64,000 bases of DNA from Verrucomicrobiota bacterium (GTDB lineage: Bacteria > Verrucomicrobiota > Verrucomicrobiia > Opitutales > Opitutaceae), in contig JAEWBF010000120.1 of NCBI GenBank assembly GCA_023391285.1, positions 8,179-72,178 on the forward strand, written 5' to 3'. Positions within the stretch are counted from its first letter, which is position 1, and every line of letters starts with the position of its first letter. The notes under the pieces are model-generated. The model ran no database searches, was not told the DNA's origin, and was given only the letters and a program-made list of their open reading frames with translations. This document shows, in pieces, positions 35,694 through 44,771 of the stretch. Made by a program: the position numbers and the translations under genes.

Positions 35694-36782
35694 ATGAGGA
35701 ACAAGACGCGTATCTCCGCCCGGTTGGAAGGGCTGTTTCTGGCGGCCATCTTCGTCGTTGTTGGGAGTTGGGCGAAGGCTGCTTCATCGGGGGTGGAGGC
35801 GGCGGCGCCGGTCCGGCTGGAGGTGTTGGAGACGCGTCGGATTTGGGATGCGGCGGCTCACAATGCCTTCACGGACCTGATTCATTGGCGGGGCACTTGG
35901 TGGTGCACCTTCCGTGAATCGGCGGGCCACGTTGGAGGTGATGGGGCGATCCGGGTCCTAAGCTCCCGTGACGGCGTCGAGTGGGTTTCGGCCGCTTATC
36001 TAGTTGCCCCGGGTGCGGATCTCCGTGATCCAAAATTCTCCGTCACTCCGCAGGACCGTCTGATGATCAACTGCGGCAGTTCTTTCTATGAGGGCAAGAA
36101 GCTCAAGGGCCGGGTCTCGCTCGTCATGTTCTCGGATGACGGTTTGGCCTGGACCAAGCCCGTGCCGGTCGTGGGGCCAAATGAATGGCTGTGGCGGGTG
36201 ACCTGGCACGACGGCGTGGCGTATGGAGCGGCTTATGACAATTTCCCGCAGCGCCAGGTGGCGAGCTGGTCGAAGAAACCCGACGGCGTTCTCAAATTAT
36301 ATCGTTCGACCGATGGGATTCAGTGGAAGCCGATCACCCGCTTGCGCGTCGAGGGGCGGCCGAACGAGACGACCCTGAGGTTCACGAGCGACGGAAAGAT
36401 GCTCGCGCTTGTCCGGCGCGAGGATCCCGACGATCCCATGGGATTTGTTGGAACGAGCGCTCCGCCCTATAAGAAATGGCAGTGGTCGAAGTCCAATTAC
36501 CGGTTTGGCGGTCAAAATGCCATTCAGCTGACGTCCGGAGAGTGGGTGGTTGGCACCCGCGATTATTCCCAGATGAAGGTGAAAGGCTCGTGGGCCGGAG
36601 CGGCTTCCATAGTGGCGCAACTGGGGGATGACGGACGCTTGGCGCCACTGGTCACGCTCCCGAGTGGAGGCGACTGTAGTTATCCGGGCATGGTGCAAAT
36701 AAAAGACCAGGTCTGGATCTCCTATTATTCAAGCCATGAAGGCAAGGCTGCCATCTATCTCGCAAAACTGCGGGTTCTCTGA
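35694..36782 (+). CDS. Sialidase-fold (BNR-type) exported hydrolase 1
   Basis: This 362-residue protein has a signal peptide (ARLEGLFLAAIFVVVGSWAKAA). It reads as a six-bladed propeller of the sialidase superfamily: Asp-box-like turns VLSSRDGVEW, MFSDDGLAW and YRSTDGIQW, an early arginine-containing strand TWWCTFRESAGH, and NETTLRFTSDGKMLALVRR late. Not every sialidase catalytic residue can be assigned by eye, so the substrate may be another glycan. The ATG at 35694 is used; a GTG at 35661 lies 11 codons upstream. It is divergent from the HEAT/MFS operon and is followed by a TonB receptor on the same strand. Confidence 0.72.
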   Translation: MRNKTRISARLEGLFLAAIFVVVGSWAKAASSGVEAAAPVRLEVLETRRIWDAAAHNAFTDLIHWRGTWWCTFRESAGHVGGDGAIRVLSSRDGVEWVSAAYLVAPGADLRDPKFSVTPQDRLMINCGSSFYEGKKLKGRVSLVMFSDDGLAWTKPVPVVGPNEWLWRVTWHDGVAYGAAYDNFPQRQVASWSKKPDGVLKLYRSTDGIQWKPITRLRVEGRPNETTLRFTSDGKMLALVRREDPDDPMGFVGTSAPPYKKWQWSKSNYRFGGQNAIQLTSGEWVVGTRDYSQMKVKGSWAGAASIVAQLGDDGRLAPLVTLPSGGDCSYPGMVQIKDQVWISYYSSHEGKAAIYLAKLRVL

Positions 36783-36835
36783 GCGATCCATAAACCATAA
36801 AACCTATAAGCACCGATAAAACTACATTGTAGATT

Positions 36836-39070
36836 ATGAATCCACTCCTGCGCTCCAAAACCTTGCCAGCACTCCTGGCGGGGCTCTTGATATCATGCAC
36901 ATGCGCATTTCCGGCGCTGGCGCAGCAAGCGGCCCCCACGACTGCGGATTCGCAGGCCGATGACGAGACCGTGATTCTGAATGTGTTTCAGGTGACCGAC
37001 AGCCGGGACGTGGGCTACTCCACCACCAATGCCATCGGTGTCACTCGAACGAACACGGCGTTGATCGACACTCCGCAAGCGATCAATGTCATCAACCAGG
37101 CGTTCATGCAGGACTTCCAACCGAGCGAAGTGTTTGACGTCTTGCAGTATGTGCCCGGGGTCTCGATCGAGTCGAACGTCGGCGACAGCGTCATGATCCG
37201 CGGATATACTGTGCGCGATCATTACACCAATGGTATCATCGACAACCAGTATCAAAGCCAGGCCGGCGCCGAACCGTTCAATTTCCAGCGCCTCGAGGTG
37301 TTGAAGGGCCCGTCGGCGCTCGTCTACGGCTCGACGGCCATCGGCGGCGTCCTGAACCGCGTGCGCAAGGAGCCGCTTTGGAAGGAGCAGGGTGAGATCG
37401 CCGTCACCGTCGGCAATCACGGGCAGTTGAAGGCGGAGTTCGACTACACGAAGCCGATCAACGACAAGGTGTCCGTGCGCCTCATCGCGACGGGACGGGA
37501 TGAAAACATGGTGAATAACGTCGCGGTCAAATTCGCGTATCTCCATCGCTGGACCGCGACGCCGCAAGTCACGTGGAAGATCAGTGACCGGGTTCAGCTA
37601 AAGCTGGTGGGTGAGTTGCTCGAGGAAAAAGGCTTCAAGCACTGGGGAGAGCTCGCCATGTGGTATCCTACGAGCACCGTGTTTGGCGAGGTCGAGCTGC
37701 CGTTCGGCCTCACGAAAGAAGAGGGTGGCATCACGACTTGGGGCGTCTTGCCTCGCGATTTTACGGTCTCGAGCCCGCAAGGCTATTCTCGGAACCGCAA
37801 ACACGCGCCCTATATGTATCTCGAGACCCAGCCGACGGACAACCTGGCGGTCCGTTTGACCAGCACGGCCACGTGGTGGGACCATGAGGCGGAAGATGTC
37901 TTTCCGCACAGCGGAGGCATATCCTATGATGCGGCGAAACAAGCCTATCGGATTCGCCGTGGCTGGCGCGACTATAGTGACGACCAGTTTTTCTTCACGT
38001 CGGCCGTGGACGCGGTTTACGACCTTCAATTGTCGAGTCACTCGCACAAGATTCTTGCGATCGCACAGTATAACCAGAAGTCGCTGTTTCAGAACTACGA
38101 GAATCTAAACACCGGGGAGACGAACTATCTCTATCTCACGGACGATCCCAATTATTATTTCTCGCCCCAGATGCCCACGTATACGCACGCGCGGACGCAG
38201 AGATATGATCACTCGGCTGCGTGGGCCATTCGCGATCATATCCAGTTTTTTGGCGACAAGCTGCAGTTCGTGGCCGGCATCCGATATGATGATTACGATA
38301 CCAAGACGAACAACTTGCTGACGGGGCAGGAAGGCGAGCTCAACCGCGGTCATGCCTACACGCACCGGTATGGAGCGGTCGTTAAGCCGTCCCGGAGCTA
38401 CTCGGTGTTTTTCAGCCACGCGACGAACTATACCCCGAATTATGGAGCTCAGCCGGATGGACGCCCGTTCAAGCCGTTGGAAGGGATTTTGGACGAGGTC
38501 GGGTTGAAGGCGAACTTCTTCGACGGTCGTTTGTCGGGCACGTTGTCCGCCTATGATCTGCGGATGACCAATATCAAAGAGCGCGATCCCGATCCGGAGC
38601 GTCCTGGCTTCTACATCCAGACGGCCAGGCAGCGCACGCAGGGACTGGAGCTCGATATGCACTGGCAGATGCTGGAATCGCTTCAGGTCGGGTTTGGTGG
38701 AGCGCTGCAGGATGCGCGGTTACCCGCGCCCACTCCGCCGGCCTTGTATAACGTCGCCAGGAACGTTCCCCGGTATACTGCAAGCTTCACCACACGCTTT
38801 GCACCACGCGAAGGCGCCTTGAAGGGCTGGGCGGCCGGCCTCGGACTTACATGGAAAGACGCCGTGGCGGCATGGACCACGTCCAATTATTGGCTGCCGG
38901 CAAGCTGGAGTGCATCCGCGTGGACCAGCTACAATTGGAAGGACTATAAATTCCAGCTCAATGTTATGAACGTCACAGACGAATGGAACCTCACTCGTGC
39001 GGTCAACCATTACCAGGTCTTTCAAGGACCCATGCGAGTCGTGAAGTTCCGCGTGAGCCGCCGCTTCTAA
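36836..39070 (+). CDS. TonB-dependent outer-membrane receptor 2
   Basis: This is a 744-residue receptor, close to siderophore-receptor length. It has a signal peptide (LPALLAGLLISCTCAFPALA), a TonB box region TVILNVFQVTDS, and a clear plug domain: DTPQAINVINQAFMQDF, DVLQYVPGVSIESNVGD, VMIRGYTVRDHYTNG and LEVLKGPSALVYGSTAIGGVLN. It ends with a barrel strand MRVVKFRVSRRF with terminal phenylalanine. The neighbouring sialidase-fold genes and absence of iron-uptake genes suggest a glycan ligand, but its size would also suit a siderophore. Only 53 bases separate it from the preceding gene, so co-transcription is likely. Confidence 0.9.
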   Translation: MNPLLRSKTLPALLAGLLISCTCAFPALAQQAAPTTADSQADDETVILNVFQVTDSRDVGYSTTNAIGVTRTNTALIDTPQAINVINQAFMQDFQPSEVFDVLQYVPGVSIESNVGDSVMIRGYTVRDHYTNGIIDNQYQSQAGAEPFNFQRLEVLKGPSALVYGSTAIGGVLNRVRKEPLWKEQGEIAVTVGNHGQLKAEFDYTKPINDKVSVRLIATGRDENMVNNVAVKFAYLHRWTATPQVTWKISDRVQLKLVGELLEEKGFKHWGELAMWYPTSTVFGEVELPFGLTKEEGGITTWGVLPRDFTVSSPQGYSRNRKHAPYMYLETQPTDNLAVRLTSTATWWDHEAEDVFPHSGGISYDAAKQAYRIRRGWRDYSDDQFFFTSAVDAVYDLQLSSHSHKILAIAQYNQKSLFQNYENLNTGETNYLYLTDDPNYYFSPQMPTYTHARTQRYDHSAAWAIRDHIQFFGDKLQFVAGIRYDDYDTKTNNLLTGQEGELNRGHAYTHRYGAVVKPSRSYSVFFSHATNYTPNYGAQPDGRPFKPLEGILDEVGLKANFFDGRLSGTLSAYDLRMTNIKERDPDPERPGFYIQTARQRTQGLELDMHWQMLESLQVGFGGALQDARLPAPTPPALYNVARNVPRYTASFTTRFAPREGALKGWAAGLGLTWKDAVAAWTTSNYWLPASWSASAWTSYNWKDYKFQLNVMNVTDEWNLTRAVNHYQVFQGPMRVVKFRVSRRF

Positions 39071-39081
39071 GCCTGGGCAAA

Positions 39082-39107
39082 CCGCAGGGGTGGCAACGCC
39101 CCTGCGG
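39082..39107 (+). terminator. Hairpin after TonB receptor 2
   Basis: CCGCAGGGG (39082-39090) pairs perfectly with CCCCTGCGG (39099-39107) around 8 bases, 12 bases after the stop codon. A T-run (ATTTTAG) follows only about 10 bases later, so termination strength is uncertain. Confidence 0.7.
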
Positions 39108-39209
39108 CTTCGGGCCCATTTTAGCCTGTTGCTGACGCCGGATCATTTCGGCGCCATCTAAATGTTATCGCGGTGGCGGGATTATAATCCCGGCCGTGAA
39201 GGTCTCACC

Positions 39210-39233
39210 GCTCCAGCGATATCTCGCTGGAGC
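39210..39233 (+). terminator. Second hairpin upstream of sialidase-like gene 2
   Basis: GCTCCAGCGA (39210-39219) pairs with TCGCTGGAGC (39224-39233) around a 4-base loop and is followed by TTTGCTTTC. It lies 30 bases before the next start codon, so it may terminate upstream transcription or attenuate the downstream gene. Confidence 0.65.
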
Positions 39234-39262
39234 TTTGCTTTCAGATTGCAGCCCCCGTTTCT

Positions 39263-41539
39263 ATGCACACTGCCCCGACCCCCAAAAACCGCCTTCTTCA
39301 TTTGGGATTGTTCCGCGCCGGCGGACGTCACGTTTGCAATGGCAACAGACGAACCTCCATTTTGCCCCTGGCCGTTCTGTTGACGCTTGTTTTGGGAGCA
39401 CGTTTTGCCCCGAACCTGCAGGCGAGCCTGGACGTTCCCACCAGCTATGACGTTTTGATCAAAGGAGCGCAGACGATCGGAGGACAGGTTTATGAGCCGC
39501 GTTTTCCGGAGGTAGCCCGGTGTAGTAATGGCGACCTGCTGGTCGTATATTACTGGAATAACGTTCACGTGGGTGTTGGGAGTTACGGGACGATTTGGAT
39601 AACGAGAAGCACCAACGACGGTGCGTCGTGGGGAACGCCGACCCTCCTCGTGGATCACAGCGCCGATGGCTACGACGCCCGCGATCCAAATATCTCCGTG
39701 ATGAGTGACGGCACGGTAACGATGACCTATTTCAAGAAAGTCCCCGGGAGCGTGCCGGAAAACAAAGGCGTTTTCTTTGTCAAAAGCTCGAATCACGGCG
39801 TGACCTGGACCGCTCCGGTGCAGATCGTGAGCAACGCCGCGACCACGGCGAGCGTGGTCGAAGCCAACGGGGCATGGCTGGCGCCCGTTTATCAAGTCGG
39901 GGGTCCCGTCGTGAGTGTTTTCAAGAGCACGAACTCGGGGAGCTCGTGGAGCAGTCAGGGAACGATCATCAATGGCGGAGCGGACGAGTCGGCCGCGATG
40001 TATGCGGGTGGAAATACTCTCTACTCGCTGGTCCGGTATCGGGGCTGGATTTCCAAGTCCACCGACAATGGAGCCACCTGGACCAGTGTCGACATGGCGC
40101 GTCCGGAAGTGCATGCGCCACACGCGCTCAAGCTGGCCAACGACAAGTTCTTCGTCACTTGGTGTCGGCCCAATGCCAACAACGGAAATCGCGTGGTGGA
40201 GGGACGAATGTTCTACCCCGAATACGGATGGTGGAGCAATGGCAGCCGGCTGATCTACAATTCCACGGCATCGAACGTGTTTGATATGGGCTATCCCAGC
40301 TCAGTTTACCTGCCTGACACGGATGAATTGTTTACGGTCTATTATGATGTCGAACGAGGCATCTGCGCCGGCACCTATACAAGCATGTCGGATTGGTCGC
40401 GGCCGTTCAACTATCTGGACACGTTCGAAAGCGACGCAACCGGCGCGGTCCCTCCGGCCTACGTGGAAGTGTCGGGCAGCGCCCGGGTGAGTTCGGCCAA
40501 GGCGTATGCGGGGTCAAAGTCGCTTCGCATCCACGACAACTCATCCTCGGCGCTGACGTCGGTGGCGAAAGTGGCAAAATCCGACACGGCGGTCTCGTAT
40601 GAGTTCAAGCTGCACCCGAATTTGCCGAACGGCTGTTACATCAGCCTGGCCAGCGGGGGTAACGCCAATAGCAATGTGATCTTCCATCTTCGGATCAATT
40701 CCTCCGGCAATCTTCATTGGTATAACGGGAGCACCTACACGGCGTTGAGCGGGGCGAGTGTGATCCTGAACAGCTGGAACACCGTTCGTATCGATGCCTC
40801 GAATACCGACAGCGCGTTGGTCACCGTGAATGGCACGGTGGCCGGCACGGCCGGGAAATGGAACACCCACGGCACGATCGACCGCATTCGTTTCACCAGC
40901 CATTCCACCACCGGCGTCGGCGACGACATTTACGTCGATAACCTGCAACGCACGGATTACGTGAACAATTTCGACCGCGATACGCTCGGCAACGTGCCGG
41001 CCAATTTCGTTGAGGTGGCGGCGAGCGCGCGCGTCAGCAATCTCCAGGCGTATAGCGGATCGAATTCCCTGCGTATTCACGATACGTCGAGTTCCGTGCT
41101 GTCGTCGGTCGTCAAAACTTCGAATGCGGGTGCGTTCAAAACCGTCGAGTTCAAGGTGAAGCCCGTGACGCTGGCTCAGGGATTCTACATCAGCTTGGGA
41201 AGTGGCGGAAACGATAATGCCAGCATGGCGTTTCATATCCGGGTGAACAATTCTGGAGCGCTCAGTTGCTACGGCTACAACGACGACAACGGCGGCGTTC
41301 TTGAATATAAGAACATGAGTGGCGCCAGTCTCGCGCTCAACGCGTGGAACACGGTGCGGATTATCTCCCTCGACATGGGACATTGCGCCGTGTTCGTGAA
41401 TGGTGTGCTCGCCGGTTACGGTTATGACTGGAACACGAAGACGTCCATCGATCGTGTGAGGTTTACCAGCTATTCCAGCGCAGGTGTGGGTGACGATTTC
41501 TATATCGATGACCTGGTCTTCAGTAACAAGTATCAGTGA
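39263..41539 (+). CDS. Sialidase-fold exported protein 2 with two LamG-like modules
   Basis: This 758-residue exported protein has a long basic lead, then a hydrophobic segment SILPLAVLLTLVLGA. About residues 55-390 form a BNR propeller with Asp boxes such as ITRSTNDGASW, VKSSNHGVTW, FKSTNSGSSW and ISKSTDNGATW. About 390-570 and 570-758 are two homologous modules that begin LDTFESDATGAVPP and NFDRDTLGNVPA and end DDIYVDNL and DDFYIDDL. They look like concanavalin-type (LamG-like) carbohydrate-binding domains. The two copies are roughly half identical by eye. This is a probable secreted or surface exo-glycosidase; the exact linkage is not determinable. Confidence 0.78.
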   Translation: MHTAPTPKNRLLHLGLFRAGGRHVCNGNRRTSILPLAVLLTLVLGARFAPNLQASLDVPTSYDVLIKGAQTIGGQVYEPRFPEVARCSNGDLLVVYYWNNVHVGVGSYGTIWITRSTNDGASWGTPTLLVDHSADGYDARDPNISVMSDGTVTMTYFKKVPGSVPENKGVFFVKSSNHGVTWTAPVQIVSNAATTASVVEANGAWLAPVYQVGGPVVSVFKSTNSGSSWSSQGTIINGGADESAAMYAGGNTLYSLVRYRGWISKSTDNGATWTSVDMARPEVHAPHALKLANDKFFVTWCRPNANNGNRVVEGRMFYPEYGWWSNGSRLIYNSTASNVFDMGYPSSVYLPDTDELFTVYYDVERGICAGTYTSMSDWSRPFNYLDTFESDATGAVPPAYVEVSGSARVSSAKAYAGSKSLRIHDNSSSALTSVAKVAKSDTAVSYEFKLHPNLPNGCYISLASGGNANSNVIFHLRINSSGNLHWYNGSTYTALSGASVILNSWNTVRIDASNTDSALVTVNGTVAGTAGKWNTHGTIDRIRFTSHSTTGVGDDIYVDNLQRTDYVNNFDRDTLGNVPANFVEVAASARVSNLQAYSGSNSLRIHDTSSSVLSSVVKTSNAGAFKTVEFKVKPVTLAQGFYISLGSGGNDNASMAFHIRVNNSGALSCYGYNDDNGGVLEYKNMSGASLALNAWNTVRIISLDMGHCAVFVNGVLAGYGYDWNTKTSIDRVRFTSYSSAGVGDDFYIDDLVFSNKYQ

Positions 41540-41647
41540 GCCATGTGATGGGCTCGGAAGCTTGGACTAAGTCCGATAGTCGCCCGACGAGCCGCTCAAG
41601 GTTCCATGCGTTTGTGTGCCGGAATCAATCGGCTGCCCTGACCTCGC

Positions 41648-42583
41648 CTAGGCTGCGACGATCGATATGCCGAATCTCCGTGTCTGACGGGGCTGGACCC
41701 AGTCCAGCCCGATCTTATTTTCAAACGCATTCGGCACGCCCATCCACGGCTCTATACAATAATAGGGTAAACCTGCTTGCGACCATGTGACGAGGCAACT
41801 GCCTTCGGGTGGTTTTTCCGAGGACCCAAATCGGATGTGAATCGTCGACGGGCTGCTTTGGTCTCCGAAATATATCTTGTTGGACGAGAGACCCGAATGG
41901 ATCGCATCGACCAAGGCTGGGTTCGCCAGGGGCTGGTCTCCGGCTAAGCACGGACGGGAGATTAGTTTCCCTGCTCCATCATAGTCGTGATTCCATGTCT
42001 TCGTCGCGGGAAGATGGATACGAAAGTTCTTTTGAACGCTTTCGTCGCTCCATGGCAGCGAGAAGTAGGGATGATGTCCGGCGCACCAGGGCAGTGCTTG
42101 GGTGTCGCGGTTATGCAGGCTCAGCTCGCAGTGGAGCGTGAAGGCCTCGAACCGGTAGGCGACCTCGAACTCGAAGTCGTAAGGATAACACCGTTTGGCC
42201 TCCGCGTCGGGGATCAATACGGCGCTAAAGCCGGACGCGTCGAGTTTCCGCAGTTGAAACCGGCTGTGGCGGGCAAATCCATGGATGGGCATGGGACGCT
42301 GCACACCGTCAGGTCCGCGCCAAAGGTTGATCGCGCCCTGATCAAAGCTTCTTCCGGCGAACGGAAATAGAATCGGGTTGCCTCCGCGGATGTCGCCGAA
42401 GTCGGCCGTCGAATATTGATCCGGCCAGTATATTATTTCCCGCCGCCGGCCGCCGTCGCTTTCCAGGTGCCAGCTCATGAGTCGGGCGCCTATTTCGGGA
42501 CACGCTACATACGTCGAAAGACCGCATTGCCAACGAGTCAAAGCGTGCCCTTGGGACTGAATCTGTTCCACGACAGGTGTCAT
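41648..42583 (-). CDS. Aldose 1-epimerase family protein (galactose mutarotase-like)
   Basis: This 311-residue cytoplasmic protein has the galactose-mutarotase beta-sandwich pattern: GARLMSWHLE, GGNPILFPFAGRS, MPIHGFARHSRFQL (the first catalytic-type histidine region), LPWCAGHHPYFSLPW (second histidine), and CIEPWMGVPNAFENKIG (glutamate region). It interconverts anomers of a sugar or sugar phosphate before catabolism. The ATG at 42583 starts the typical N-terminal strand; an ATG at 42628 would add 15 residues. It is convergent with the sialidase-like gene and on the same strand as the aldolase. Confidence 0.82.
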   Translation of the reverse strand: MTPVVEQIQSQGHALTRWQCGLSTYVACPEIGARLMSWHLESDGGRRREIIYWPDQYSTADFGDIRGGNPILFPFAGRSFDQGAINLWRGPDGVQRPMPIHGFARHSRFQLRKLDASGFSAVLIPDAEAKRCYPYDFEFEVAYRFEAFTLHCELSLHNRDTQALPWCAGHHPYFSLPWSDESVQKNFRIHLPATKTWNHDYDGAGKLISRPCLAGDQPLANPALVDAIHSGLSSNKIYFGDQSSPSTIHIRFGSSEKPPEGSCLVTWSQAGLPYYCIEPWMGVPNAFENKIGLDWVQPRQTRRFGISIVAA

Positions 42584-42685
42584 GATTGCGCCCGCTTGAG
42601 TGGTAGCTTCCGCGTCTTGATATAGCACACTTCAAGCTTCGTCGCCCGCGAGGCGAAGCGGGTTGGCTTGCCGGCTGTGCTCCGT

Positions 42686-43471
42686 TTAGGAGCGGAACGT
42701 AAAGCCGATCTGCGCGAACTCCTGTTTGATGGTTTCGAGTCCGCGCTTCAGAATCATGATGTCGGCATTGTGGCAGATAAACTTCGCGCCGAGGTCCAGG
42801 AGCATCTTGGCATGCTGCGCGTTGAAGGCCACTGAACCCCAGTGAATGCCGGCCCGGGCGGCGGCGCCAGCGACGGTCTTGAGCGCCTCTGCGATCAGCG
42901 GATGGTCAAACTGGCCGGGGATACCGGCCAGGACGCTGAAGTCTCCAGGTCCGAACATCAGAATATCGATCCCGGGAACCCGGGCGATCTCCTCCGCGTG
43001 CGTCAGCGACTTCGGGGATTCGAGTTGCGCAATAATGAAGGTTTCCTCGTTGGCCTCTCGCACGTAGTCTCCAAGCGAATACAGGCCGTAAGGCAGATCG
43101 GGACCGCCGCCGTCGGCGCCGCGTTCGCCGATGGGCGCGAATTTGGCCCAGCGCACGATCTCACGGGCTTCGTCCGCCGTTTCGCAGCGCGGATACATGA
43201 TGCCCTGGGCGCCAGCCTCGAGCAGTCGCCCCATGCGCATGAATTCGCCCTTGGCGGGACGGGCGACGATGTCAGCTCCACCGACTCGCGCCGCGCGCAT
43301 GAGTTGCGCCGCGGTTTCGAGCGAGTGGGCGTGATGCTCCAAGTCCATCCAGATACCATCAAATCCGAGCAAGCTCGTCATCTCGTAGGCGGACTCGTCG
43401 GCGAAATGGAGCGTGGTGATCAACGACACCTCATTGCGTTGCAGTTTTGATTTGATGAGACTTTTGCGCAT
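42686..43471 (-). CDS. HpcH/HpaI-family class II aldolase
   Basis: This 261-residue enzyme cleaves 2-keto-3-deoxy acids to pyruvate plus an aldehyde. Family motifs: GFDGIWMDLEH at the start of the active site, PAKGEFMRMGRLLEAGAQGIMYPR, the metal ligands Glu in IAQLESPKSL and Asp in MFGPGDFSV, and GAKFICHNADIMIL at the end. Relatives act on 2-keto-3-deoxy-glucarate, -rhamnonate or 4-hydroxy-2-oxoheptanedioate, and the exact substrate cannot be told. In the context of an ACS-family transporter and glycan hydrolases it would suit breakdown of a sugar acid. It is divergent from the GntR-LacI regulator, which probably controls it. Confidence 0.82.
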   Translation of the reverse strand: MRKSLIKSKLQRNEVSLITTLHFADESAYEMTSLLGFDGIWMDLEHHAHSLETAAQLMRAARVGGADIVARPAKGEFMRMGRLLEAGAQGIMYPRCETADEAREIVRWAKFAPIGERGADGGGPDLPYGLYSLGDYVREANEETFIIAQLESPKSLTHAEEIARVPGIDILMFGPGDFSVLAGIPGQFDHPLIAEALKTVAGAAARAGIHWGSVAFNAQHAKMLLDLGAKFICHNADIMILKRGLETIKQEFAQIGFTFRS

Positions 43472-43573
43472 CGAAAGGGAGGAAAAGTAGGAACAAAGGA
43501 GGTAGCAATACCTAAGTGTGACGTCGGCGCGATTTGACAGGCGACCTCAACTTGGCGATTAAAGTCCCTACAA

Positions 43574-44707
43574 ATGGAGGATTCCTTAACATTGGATCTG
43601 GGAGATTCTGCGGCTCGTTCGAAACACGAGCGCTTGCACAACTATTTCATGACCGAGTTGATTTCGGGTCGGCTGCGTCCGGGAGACGCGTTGCCCACCG
43701 AGAAAGAGCTCACGCGAGCGGCGAACATTTCGCGAAACACCGTGCGCCAGGCGCTCGGCGAATTGGCGCGGAAGGGGTTGATTCAACGCACGCGCGGCCG
43801 GGGATCCTTTGTGCATGAGTCCGCGCTGATCAGGCTAAAATCAGGGCTCGATGCGTTCGGTTTGGTGATCCCTGAGACGAGAACGGGTTTCTATCCTTCG
43901 CTGCAGCGGGGGTTCAATGCCGCGGCGGCAGCGCTCAATAATCAAGTGATCGTCTGCGACACTGACAACGACACGAACAAGCAGGCCTCGGCGTTGCTGC
44001 AGTTGATGGATAAGAAGATCGCGGGCATTGCGATCGTGCCCACGACAACGACGGCGACTCCGCCTCACCACATCCGACCGTTGCAGGCGGCGGGTATTCC
44101 GGTTGTGTTTTGTCACCGCCGCGTCGAGGGCATTCAGGCTCCGTTGATCACGTTCTCGGCCAAGGAGGTGGGCCGACTGGCGGGGCGGGCGTTTTTGAAG
44201 TTCGGGCACCGTCGCGTGGCGATGTTTAGTCACACCCGCGGAGGGCTCGCTCCGCTGTATGAAAAAGGTCTGCGCGACGAGATGGAGGGCGCGGGATATG
44301 GGCTGGCGGCGGATTTCGTCCGCTGTGATGATGCTCCGAGATTCACGTCCGAGCATGAATCCTGGGTCGCGACTAATCTAAAGCAGATCATGACCCGTCC
44401 GGATCGCCCGACGGCGATCTTCTGCACGTTCGATGCCGAAGCCGAATTGGTGTTTTTGCTTCTGGGCAAGTTGGGATATCGAGTGCCGGACGATGTTTCG
44501 ATCGTGAGCTTCGGCGGGCGCTGGCGGGAAGGCGCCATAGCTCGGCGCCTGGTCTCGGTCACCGTCGACGAGGAGCAGCTTGCCGCACAAACGGTGAAGT
44601 TACTGGATGAAATGCGGCACAAGATTCGCGCGTTGGACGATGCGACCGAACTCCTGATGCAGTTGGAACTGAGCGCGGGCGAGACGCTGGCGAAAGCGTC
44701 CGGCTAA
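43574..44707 (+). CDS. GntR-LacI chimeric transcriptional regulator (AraR-like)
   Basis: This 377-residue repressor-type regulator has a GntR winged helix (residues about 15-80: HNYFMTELISGRLRPGDALPTEKELTRAANISRNTVRQALGEL is the span's core pattern, with wing RTRGRGSF) fused to a LacI-type periplasmic-binding sensor (FGLVIPETRTGFYPSL, DKKIAGIAIVPTTT, GHRRVAMFSHTRGG, PDDVSIVSFGG). Such chimeras bind a sugar or sugar phosphate and release DNA. The 102-base gap to the divergent aldolase gene presumably holds its operator. The likely targets are the aldolase, the epimerase and possibly the glycan genes to the left. Confidence 0.88.
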   Translation: MEDSLTLDLGDSAARSKHERLHNYFMTELISGRLRPGDALPTEKELTRAANISRNTVRQALGELARKGLIQRTRGRGSFVHESALIRLKSGLDAFGLVIPETRTGFYPSLQRGFNAAAAALNNQVIVCDTDNDTNKQASALLQLMDKKIAGIAIVPTTTTATPPHHIRPLQAAGIPVVFCHRRVEGIQAPLITFSAKEVGRLAGRAFLKFGHRRVAMFSHTRGGLAPLYEKGLRDEMEGAGYGLAADFVRCDDAPRFTSEHESWVATNLKQIMTRPDRPTAIFCTFDAEAELVFLLLGKLGYRVPDDVSIVSFGGRWREGAIARRLVSVTVDEEQLAAQTVKLLDEMRHKIRALDDATELLMQLELSAGETLAKASG

Positions 44708-44771
44708 GCCCGAGGCGCGACGAAGGATTGAAGCAAAGACGGGATACGGTTGAGCCGCCATTCCGGCGCGC

